From the NCBI GenBank assembly GCA_003991915.1, contig RQTK01000772.1, positions 121,222 through 185,221 of the forward strand: a stretch of 64,000 nucleotides of DNA, read 5' to 3'. The notes beneath the pieces are model-generated. The model saw nothing but the letters and a program-made list of their open reading frames with translations, made no database searches and was not told where the DNA came from. The stretch comes from Elysia chlorotica (Eukaryota > Mollusca > Gastropoda > Plakobranchidae). Shown here in pieces: positions 31,001-43,000 of the stretch. Both the position numbers and the translations under genes were made by a program. Positions within the stretch are counted from its first letter, which is position 1. Each line of letters opens with the position of its first letter.

Positions 31001-34000
31001 AAATTTAAAATAAGAATATGATTTTCATTGGCAGTAATCGATACCTGAGTTTATCACACAAAGAAACTGTAATTAAGAAGCAATCAAAGCAATATTGCTT
31101 GAGGAACATCTTTTCCTCCTCTTTTTTTAGGGAGTAAAAGACAGAAAGCTTGTAACAAAAAAAAATTCATTCTAAAAGCACATACATTATATACTAGAAA
31201 AATAAAAGAACATGTAACGCTTACAATTATTATCTGACTGTCATTAGAAATGTAATATTTAAAATGATTTGTGAACAAAATGATAAGTTGCAATAAATAA
31301 AACTGATTTCCAAAGTAAAACAAACTCACACTCAGGAAAATATGAAACTGAAAGTGAAGTGTGATCTTACTAAATAATACTGTTACCAAAGAAAGGCCAA
31401 AGTAAAAAACAAAAACAAAAAATGAGAATTAAAAATAGCTAGAATGACAATCTGAAAATAAAACTGAAAATAATTCTAAACGGTAAATGTATAAAAACAA
31501 AACAAAATTGGAATAACAATAGCAGGAGGGAATAATTATAAAAGAATTTAAAAAAAAAAAAGAATGTTTCTGATGCGTTTTTCTATTTATTGAAGTGAAG
31601 AACACAGTCAAAAATGTTTATCTCGTGCAAAGAAGAAATAGAAAACAATCTGTCCACCCAACATCACATTAAACTGAAGGTCAATTACCTGCATACATCT
31701 CCGGATACCATATTATACCTTTGCCAAAAAAAAAACGTAAGTTAAAAAAAAAAAAGAAGTCTTAGCATTATAGGTGCCATTCAGAAACTTTGAAAAAAAC
31801 AAAATAAATAAAGTTTTCTCATTGGTGATAGGTCAAAACTGAAAAAAAGATTACTAGCCTTTGGCTGTTGTCTCCCGCTAAAAAAAACTTTTATGTGTAA
31901 ACTAATTTCAGTTCAAACTCAATAAAAATCAAGTCTGAATATTTTACCCAAAACTATACATATATCTGAATGTTAATGCCTTAGAAAGAAATGCACAATC
32001 CTGGTTAACTTTTTGATAAAGCACAGGCTGAACAAAAGGTAATACATTAAAAAAAAACTACATCTAACAGCTTTCATTTTAACCCCCCCCCCTCCTTTTT
32101 TATATTATATGTAAAAATACGAAGTAAAAGAGTTAAAAAAACACATGATTGTTAAAACATGCCATTGATATATAATGTTATGTTTTTACTTAGGAATGTA
32201 ATAATTATGGACACAGATTTAAAGATTAAGGTAGAATTGTGGAGTTGACATATTTCTTACTGCACAAGGGGCTACCCGAGCGTAGTATGTGTCATTCCAT
32301 ACCCACGTACAGAGTATCCCCATTCTTAGAAAAGGGAATTCCTCTGGCCCTTTTAAGAGCTAAATTATATTTTTTTAAAGTTTTATTTCACTGATCGCCA
32401 TAAATAAAGAAAAACAAAAAAAACAACAACAAAAAAAAACGGTAGATTATTTTTAGCCCTATTTGTAGTAACAATCTAGCCTTGATTCCATCTAATGATT
32501 TACAGAATGAAATAAAAAGATAAAAGTCATGGTAGGAATTAAATTATCAGTAGTAAAGACTCTTAGTCTTTATGTAAAGATTAAGGGATAGTGATGAAGA
32601 TTCTAGATCTTTTGCCCCCTATAACAGAGTTAGATATAGATGAGCAAAATGTTTACTTAGGTCGTGGATATGGTATTACTTAGTGTAATGTCTATTATTA
32701 AAGTTAAGCAATGTGGCACAATCAACTGTTGTACATTCTCATAACCGATTTATTTATCGGTCAACAAATGGTAGACATTATACTTGGTATGAAGTGTTAA
32801 GACATAAGGAGAGATCATTTAAGACTAGTATTAATTAAAGAGGTGGGACATATGATTAAACTTTTTATTTCAACTTTAAGAGCGAACCATCATTGTCACA
32901 AAAATGGATTTCACGTGAGGACATTTTTTTAAAAAGAATAATTTGTGATTAGTGAGCACACATATCTACTAAATTAAAAGAAAGCATATAAGTAGTTAGT
33001 ACTTATAAAACGAAGGCACTAAAAATAAATAGAGAAGTCACTTTTCAAAGAAATCATCATGAAATGACTAGAAATATCTATCAGAAGAAATTTCAATAGT
33101 GAATTTCAAAAAGAAAAAAAAATAGGATAACCAATTCTAAGGGAAAACTAAGATAAATTGCATTGCTGAGAAGATCATGTACACACCATATCTATTTTCA
33201 TGAAAAAAAGACAATCTACTGTCAAAACCTGATGAAATCAATTTTAAAAAAAATCACCTGTTGGAATTGGTTGAGTTCCCATCTGGTTGAGAGGTGGGCC
33301 TTGACTGTTCGATTTTTGAAGCTTGCTGGAGGAGTTAAGACCATCCAAACTAATGTTCACTTTAGAAGTTGCATCAGTCCATGTGTTTGCTTTCTGATTT
33401 TAGATTAAAAAAAAAAAAAGAAAAAAATGAGGAAAGTTTTCCTTCCAAGACCAAGCCTAAAAAAAAATTAATAAAATTTGAAAAGTTGTTTTTAATTTTC
33501 TTTTGTATGACTAATGAGTATGAGCTTTGAAAAGTATACTATCTAGCCATTTTCCTTGTAATTCACAAAGAAAGTGGTTATTTAATTGATTTTTAAATGA
33601 TATCATATTGGTTTGAAACAAATTTTTCAATCCGACTTGGACATTTCTTGGAAAAATGTCAATGATTACAAAGAGTTTATAGTTGATAACATTCTAAAAG
33701 AAACATTTTAGTTTTAAATGAAAACATAAAAAGACACATTATGAGTTTTACATGGAGACATCAATATATTCAAGAGATACTGAAATAAACGTTTATGAAA
33801 CAATTTCTAAAAGGTTAATTAATATATAAAGGATTTTTTTTATGAATGGAGAAATTGAATTTTTTCTTTTTCAGTTAATGAAGGTTAATATACATTCTGA
33901 TGCATTGTAAGTGAGGATACATAGTATATAAGTATACGCAGACAGATTCATAACACAACTTACATGCTTAGGTACAAAATATATATTTCTGATACAGAGT

Positions 34001-37000
34001 ACATAATCAAACGATATTCTCACAACTGAAATTATGCCTTTATATATATATATTCTGTTTTATACAATGTAAACTTAGAAGAAAAGAAAAAAAAAAAACA
34101 CCCTTAAAGCCGATGACCACAGCTGGCATAACAACTTTCTGTTTCTTTTTATGCTGAGTAAATATGGGTAGATTTAAGAAAAAAAAATAGCATCTGCCTT
34201 CTTTAAAAAAGAAAAGGAAAGAAAAGAAAAAGCTATTTAAGTTATGAATTGAAGCACAAAGCTTTAAGTTCATCAACTTTTTGTTTATACGGATATACAA
34301 CATAGCTCTGTTTCATAAACGAAAGGCATCTATGTAACGCTGATTATAAATTATGCTGAAGTATAATGGTCCAGCACTTGCAATACACACCGCTTGTTCC
34401 ATTAAATCATAGGTGTTGAATAAATAACTTATTAAACCATTATGCAGTATTACCAAAATATTGGTAATCATAACTTTAAGTGATTTTTTCCGCATAAACT
34501 TCAAACTAGTTCAATGACACATAGGATTTGATTCCAAATCTTAAGTTTAACAGATGTAATTTGTCATTTCACAGGTTTTCTTTGCATTAATATATCAAAA
34601 AGCCAATTTATTTTACTTACTGCAAAGTATTCATTTTAATTGTGAAGATAACCTTCTAAACAAAACGAATTCTGATTACTAAAAGGAAATTACAATATAT
34701 AAACTTTTCTTATGAGTCAGTTGTCTAACAGGTTTTCAGATAATCATGCAGGATTTCAACTAAATAAAAAGAAAAACTGGCATGTTAAGTTGAGACATCA
34801 TGCCCCCTTTAAAGAGATTCCACTGTCAGTCAGCAGCATATTACATAAACAGAAAAAAAAATTAGATATTTTTGACCCACGTGAAATTGGTACCAAGTAA
34901 GTAGGATAATTTTCTAAAACAAGGGAGATGGCCGATGATAAAATAAAAAGCATAATGGGTAAAGAAAGAATAAATGAAGCAGCAAAGTCAGACAGCAAAT
35001 GCTTTTGAGCTTGCTTTCATTCATCTATATAAAAAAGCAGCAAAAGACGATATACAATAAGACCGTGATCATTATTGCAGACCTGTATATTCTGTCCCAT
35101 GGTACCAAAACTGGAGCTTGAGCTTTGATTCTGGGTCACAGATGCTTCTGATTTTACCTGATACAATACAGTCAATTCTCAGAACAAAAACTAATTACAG
35201 ACTTTAGGCCAAAGAGTTGAGTTTGAAAAAAAATCCCAAATGTTTAGGGATCGACTTACAATGATACTACTATCTAGCTACATTGATACATCAACCCATA
35301 TTAAATGATAAAAAAATAACTATTCCACTTACAATTTATTCATAGTGAATGAAAAAACAACAACAGATCAAGTGGATAAAATCTGCAAAATTAAAGAAAT
35401 TATCAATGGTTCTTTTGAGAGAAAAAAAAGAGAAGGGTTTTTTGTCCGTCATCTTCTAAAAGAAAAGCTACAGAACCAAACATTTCATTTCCCAAATGAT
35501 ATTTACCCATATCATCAACATTTTCTTAGTTGGAAAAACGAAATTCATTTTGAGAGTGAAATCAACCAAATAAAAATGTTTAATAGCATAATATTTTAGT
35601 TGCACAGGAAAAAGTTTTCATGCATTCAGTCTAGTTTCATTTTTTCTCCATGTCCACCTTTTCATTTTGATTTTCCCGCAAATCATTTGGCTATTACAAA
35701 AAATAGTAAAATGTTGGACAGTTTTAAAGACATATATATACCATGTATGGGGAAAGCCTTACTACTAAGTTAAATACATCTTAGTTGAAAAGTAATATGT
35801 AATTTTACAGTTTTACTAGCATTAATGTGTATGCCGTGATTGTTAAGAAAACATTATACTCTATCAGTCCTTGTACCTGTTCCTTAAAAATCTTGAGAAA
35901 TATTTTTTGGAAGTTTTTTTTTTTTTATTCATACAAATTGACATTTATATATATACAAAATGGGGACCAACTGAAGTGAAAGTTTCATCCAAATTTTCCA
36001 AAGTGCAAAAAACAATTTTTTGCAAGCCATGTAAAAAAAATGTTTTAAAGTAATAATTAACATATCACTATATTTGGAACGGACTGAAATATCCATAAAA
36101 TATTAATTCAAGAATTTTAAATTTTGTACAGGAAAAAGGAAAAAATCCTACACACTGGCAAATGTTCTCAAAATTACATTATGCCATGAAAATACAACCT
36201 GTACTACAGGCATACTTCTCTTTTCCTTAAGATCGTAATAGACTATACATGGCTGTTTATACGACAAAAAACCTGGCAACTTAGTTTGCCTCCAGTGCGT
36301 GCCTCGGCCTCCCGCAGCTAAACGGCGGATAGGTGATCAATCACCTGTACGGTGCACACAGTCGGGTGTGCCCAGACATGACTGTACACTGCACGTAAAC
36401 TCGATATTAATAACTATCCATTGTTTTTGCACAGCAAAATCTCTGGTCTCATTAACACCATGAAAATTGTTTCTGCATTCATTGTTGCAGTTTTTGAGGA
36501 AATCGTTTATGAAAAAGTGTCACCCTTTGTCATTAGATGTAGTTAAAGTTCGATTTTACTTCATTTTCTATATTCTATATCTTGCTTAATTTATTGCTTA
36601 CCAGGAAAAAAAAAATTATATCCATGTTTTTCAAATATAGCCCCAAGGCATCATACAAGTTTTACATCTCTCCAACTAAAATGGGTAAATTAAGTCTAAT
36701 ACCTAGAAGTAACAAAAAGGAGAAATCCCCCTCAATCCACTGGTTCAACTCGTGACCCAATTGGGTTACAGTGGGCGCAGTGAGGTGCTGCTGCACCTGA
36801 ATAGCAAACTAAGTTGCTGCGTTCAAACAACTGTGTATAAACTAAACATCATATCAAATTTTTTTTAAAAAGGTGTCAAAACATTCAGTTGACAGAACTA
36901 CCTAAATATTTAACTAATTAAGGAGAATCATGCTACATGTCAAGCAAGTAATAAAAAAAATAGTTCACACTATAAAAATGATATAGAAATGAATATCATA

Positions 37001-40000
37001 AAGCAAAATTAGAAAAAAGGTACATTAACCATAACTACTATACAGGTTGCACTACCTGCATATTGGGTGACATGCCAGAGTTCATTCCCATCATGGGTGT
37101 CATCATTCCAGGCTGCTGCATCATCATTGGCTTGAATGACGGAGAATATAAAAATCATTATCAAACAACAGTCATAGCTTAGTTTTAACTGCAAGCATGG
37201 GGAGGTTTCACTGTTTGTGGCAGGGAGATTTTTTCACAAAGACAAGCATTAATTTAAGATCTACTTAAACACACACAAAGAGAGCTATTAAAATTCTTTA
37301 AAAAAAAAATGACACATCACCTCCAGTGTATGCCCCGATAAAATGGTCTCCGAAATGAAATACAAACATCGATGGCCCTACTTTTTCTTCCTTTCACAGC
37401 TACACGTACCGATAAAATTTTTAATTTTGTGGGGGAAATCATTGTCGTAAAGTCCAACTTTTTCCCCCTAGGTCAAATTTCAGATTGGAAGACGTCGGAA
37501 AAGTTTCGATCGCCAAAATGTGCAGTTACGTTTCTCGATGAGAAAGAGAGAGATAGAGAGACTGAGTAAGTGAGTGAGTTTGTTTTTACGGCCCTGGGGT
37601 AGGACGCAAAAGGTCCAGATTCAAGCCCTAGCGATTTCGCCCCACTACTGGTTGGGTCGGTGTCAGTTTAACGTGATCGGCTGAGACAGGTATCATGGTA
37701 TCCCTGCCCTGTCTCGTGTGCGGCAGCACATAAAATTGTCAGACATCAGTCTTGAGGGCCATCTACAATATAGCCTATACAGTGCTGATGTTGGACGTTA
37801 AACTAACTCATCTCACAACCCGTCAGCACAGTAACGGCCTTATTGTGCACATGATGACATACAGAGGTGAGGCACATGGCCATGACGGCCCTCCCTTAGA
37901 CACCTGCGCTGGCTAGCTCTATCTCTTTGCCAAAGCTTACTTCCTGACAGAAGTTGCAGCATGGCATCTTTATCAGCTGATCGCTCAGTGCGCGCACGCA
38001 CACAGTATACACCTTTGAACCTCAATTTTTGCATGACTTGCACTCTGGTTTACTATCTCACTCGAAATTAGACGCAAACTTGACCTACACCTATTATTCA
38101 CTATGCCAGAGTTTTTCATAACTCTGTATTCGCTGAAATCTCTGGAAATCTAAAAAATTATTTGAGCCCAGCGTTTCGTTACGTCCAAGGTCTTCGTTAG
38201 GCCCAAGGTCCATTTATAGGCTTAAGATAGGGGAGAAAATTGTCATTAAGAAAGCCTTCATTACCACCGAGGTTTCGCCAAGCCCGATGTTATATGCGAG
38301 GTCCATTGTATATTGTTATTGAATGAAATTGTATTTCTCTGAAAGCTGTTGATATATACATGGTCGCAGGATGAAATCCCAAGGGTATGATGTAATAAAA
38401 AGAATGCATATATAAGCTATGAATGAAGCCTTAAATAAAAACACAAAAAACAAAACAAAAACAACAACAACAAAACATGAGAGAACACGTCTAGAAAAGC
38501 AACATTTTTAGGTTACACAAGACTTGAGAAATAGCAATAACCATCTTGATAAAAAGTCATATAAAGAATATTTGAAAGACATCTTGAACAGTGTAATCAA
38601 GAAGCTATTATGAGATAAAAATATACCTGTCCCATCATGTTCATGTTCTGCATTCCGCTCATTGGCATAAGTCCTGGCATCTGGCCAAGGGAAACAATTG
38701 AGGGAGAAGAAAGGAGAATTTAAAAAAAAGGCTTTTCAGAGACAAAAAAAAAAAAGCATGAGAAAAATAAAATTTACATATATTTTATTTGCGATCCGGA
38801 AAACCATTATGAAATAAGGACATTTCTTAGCAAATTACAATAAATGACACTCCTTAGGACATACTCAGCTCTGCACTCAGAAGAAACACCAAAAACTTGC
38901 GGTGTTAAGTCACTTGAGAACTTCCCTACCACCTAATGCAATGTGAATATGACAGGCTTTCATTGGGTGCACAAGAGGATCATAAATTATGATGAACACC
39001 AGGGGGAAAAAAAAAAATGTCAACAGGACCAAGGCCATCAAGAGAGTCAGATCCAAACTCACCATGCCTACTCCTTGAGATTGCATTCCCATCCCTTGAG
39101 GCTGCATGCTCATGGGTGATGATGGCATGCCCATGTTCTGAACTGACATGCCTACTGAAGTTGTTGACATTCCCACACTCTGGACTGGCATGCCTGAGGA
39201 TGCTGATAATCCCATGCCCTGCATTGGCATGCCCATCATCCCCATATTGGGCTGCATGGGTGTCATTGCTGGTGCAGCAGCAGTGGGTGCCGGACTGGAG
39301 AAAATGTCAAAAAGTTCATTCGAACTGGTGCCTGACACATTTGATGCATGGGCAGCAGGAGTTGGGGTCAGTCCTGACAAATCTGACTGTGCTGGGACCG
39401 TGCTTGAAGATGAGTTTAATTGACTAAAATCTGCAAAACCTGAGCTGGAGGGAGTTCTGGAAAAAAAAAAAAAGACTTTATAATTACCATTTTCCTTCTT
39501 TCAAAGTGATGCCGACTGGGTCAAAAATTTTTACCAACTTATTTTAAACAAAGCAGGACTTGTGTAATATTTTATATCATACAATGTCATACAATATAAA
39601 TTTATTTTAATTGAGAATCCAAAGATAAAAAAAAAAAAAACATTTCTCTTACCTTGGCTTAGTTGTATTAGAAGAAAACTGTGCAAAGTCACCAAAATCA
39701 TTGCCATTTGCTGAAGCTGAAAAAAAAAAAAAAGTCGCTGATAAAGGCGGCTACCACTCCAGAAGAGTAATAGTAAAAACTGTTGGCAGAAATGTACTTA
39801 TTACTTTAAATTGTCTTGCACAGATATTGCCAGTACAAGATTAATCAGGCCGTCAGAAAGGCGACAATAATTTCCTTTCAAACCAATTACACTGGCATTA
39901 AATGTATAATAACTTCAATCCAAAAAACAGAAATATCAGCAAAGGAGGTTTATCAAATTTCAAAAGTTAAGATTGATATTCCAAAAGTCATTAAATTATT

Positions 40001-43000
40001 TACTTGTTTCCTTAAACAGCTACAGTAGTGCATACCTATAACCGCACCCCCTGTAGTGGGACCTTCGCTACTGCGAGACATTTCAAGAATCCCCGTTTTT
40101 TCTACTAATACTGTAATAGTATGTAAAATCTATAACTTCTGCTTGGGTTTGAGAAACATGGAAATGGAAGAGATTGGATACAGCGGGGGAGGGAGCAAGC
40201 TTTTATCCAAAATAACTGTCATTTAACCAGTACAGCACTGTTCTGGGCCAGACAGACACCTGACACAATATTCTAGGCGAAGACAGAGGATGTGAACGTG
40301 TCGTGTAGTGTGATACTGTGTGTAATAATAGATTGCAGAAGGGCTGATCAACATGCATGCAGAAGGGCTATTGAATGTCGTGTAGTGTGATACTGTGTGT
40401 AATCATAGATTGCAGAAGGGCTGATCAACATGCATTGATATGGTGATAGGATTAATGAGGTGGAACTTAAAACAGAGAGACAGAAAAAGAGAAAGTGGAG
40501 GAGAGAGAGAGAGAGAGAGAGAAAGAGGGGTTATGATGTTACTGTTAGGTAGTCTTAGATTCTGAGTACACACAAAAAAGAGAAGAAACAAAACAAAACA
40601 AACGACAACACTAATGAACTAAGGACAGCCTATTTCAAGGCTCATGGGTCACGTCAATATTTTAAAGGGAGACAAAAAGTGTTAAAAAAAATATTTTTTT
40701 TTCGGTATTTCCTTGACACGACAATAGCGGGAGCTTGCTTAGAACGGGGCTTTTCTTCTGGAACTAAAAGTCCTGCTATAAGTCATGTTTTATGTACACA
40801 AAATTCTGGAGATGTGGATGTTACAATTCTATTTTTCTTCCCACAATGACAAAAGAAAACAACAAAACACAACTGCACAACTAGCAGCCCACATCTATTA
40901 CTATGGAGCGCATGAATTGTTGGCCTATATTTACAAATCTAATATAGTTTTATAAGCTGGTCTAAAGAAATGAATAACCTTGAATAGCATTGCCACGTGG
41001 ATTGAAATCATCATTCCCATTTCCCGCTGATTGAAAGTTTGAGAAGTCTGCAAAAGATTCTTGTCCTGATGATGTGTCGCCCAAGTCAAAGAGGTTTGGA
41101 GTGGAATCAACAGTAGATGTTTGACTCTGCAGATAAAAAAAGAGAAGAGAATTAGAAAATGTATGTTTCTTGCTGATCTCATATACTGCTAGTAATAGGC
41201 TTACAGTTACACATTAGTCATCTAGACTAACATAGTCTCCAACACCAAGCCAAGCAAACCTTGATGCGTCGCTCATCACATGGCGCTCGGAAATCAGCTG
41301 TGGTCATAAAACTGAGACGGCTGGTCAGCGAACAAACTTAGGCGATGCTAACTTGTTTGCCGTGGTACATGCTCGCATACGCATTGTTACCGTTACTACA
41401 TCAAGGAATAGGACTGTAGGTGTGCCTTGAAATTGAGGACATCTTGCTCTAGGAAGAGAGGATAGGTGAGGAAGGCAGAGAATGAGAGATAAGCAAAGAT
41501 GTGTTACACAAGACTGGGTGCCAGCTGCTGTTGATTGGCTTAGAAATAAAATAGGGTCAGGATAGGATCAACCTTCCTCCCCCCCAAGCCACGCGAGCCA
41601 TGCTCTCTCCATATCCCCAGTATAGATTTGCTTCACATTGTACATGTATGTTCATCACAATTCCCTTATCTCTGTAGACCTGGTATAGACAAGTTTTTTA
41701 CTTGATAAAGATAGAGAGAGGTAGAGTGGTAGCGAAAAAAATATCATTGGTGAAATGATGGGGCGGGGTAAAAAGGTCAAGAGAGAGAGAGGTAATATGA
41801 GGGGGGTGGCCAAGGGATCCTGATAGAGATCGAAATAGGCAATTGCCTGAAAACATCCAGGTCTATTAAGATATTATCTATTGAATTTACAAAAATTGAG
41901 GGTATAAATTTAAACACAGCATTCCATATACTGGTCTTATATTTCCTCTCTCCGAAAATTAAGAAAAATCTATCAAAACCTGGTTCACACCTGAGTATCA
42001 CCATCTTTTCCAAAAGATGAAGCTGCCCCCAAATCTAATTTCTTTCCTGTTGATCTCGATCTTCTGTTTGTGGTTATCTTCTCTGTTTTTGTTGTATGTG
42101 TCCTCTCCACTGATGTATATTCTTCATCATCATCCTTAAAGTCATACCTCCCACGGTCTGGCCTTTCTCTTCGAGCAGACCCTCGGTCTTCATCATAGCG
42201 CTCATCTTCCCCACTATTAAACGGAAGAAAAAAGATTGTGGGTAAAGAAATTCATGACAAGAAAGTTTTCAAACTGCACAATTGGATTGAACAAATTTTT
42301 GTGCATTGAAAAAAAAATTCATGTAAGAGAGAAATGAAAGAGTTACTTCTTACCTAAAAAAAAATTAAAACAATTAAGCAAGACCATTTCCTTTGTATAT
42401 AATAATGTAAAAAAAAAAAAATCACAAACTGAACCCCCCACCCCTCCACAAAAAACACCAAAATCAAAAATGCTGATAAAAAGTAAAGCCCAATAACATA
42501 CACATACTGAGAACAGGGATCACAGTGAAAAAAATGTCCAACCCCTGAACCTTGCCGTATAACATGAACAGATTTGTGACAGCTCATCAAATTGTCAATC
42601 CTGTAAACCCAAACCAATGTTCTAATAGGCTTGTTTTGAAGAAAAAGCAGCGCCGCCTCGTTTTCCCACAATTTTAAAGTTTTTTAATCATCGGTAGTGC
42701 TGATCGGATTTAGCAATTTTTTCGGGACGGTCCGCCGAAAATTCAACATTATCCACGGAAATCGATGCTGCTACGGAAATTCGCGGATAACTGTGATCCC
42801 TGTGAGAAATAATTGAGAAAATAATGTGAAACAAAAACCCTTTTTGTTTTGGCTTTTACCAAGACATTTTTTGAATTTCTAAATAGGAGGAACATCAACA
42901 GTAACAGCAACCATAAGTAGGGCACCATGCTTAGAAAACATACTAGCCATACATGTCATCTGGGTACTGCTTGCCCTGTGCTCTGTTCCAAAAGTCTTTA

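Larger units (their letters stand above)
28514..31688 (-). other. CLINT1 intron between candidate microexon and exon 15
   Basis: 3.2 kb without a recognised exon. It contains a SINE fragment at 29676-29775, a SINE-like head with a B-box match (GGTTCGAATCT at 30595-30605), and otherwise AT-rich sequence. Most of it is unremarkable. Confidence 0.5.

Noticed and set aside
36121-37010. Possible extra CLINT1 exon within intron 11
   Set aside because: No in-phase segment with good splice sites and Met/Gln-rich composition was found. The GC-rich part fits a mobile element better.
39017-39427. Plus-strand frames over CLINT1 exon 9
   Set aside because: Antisense shadows of the real Met-rich minus-strand exon.
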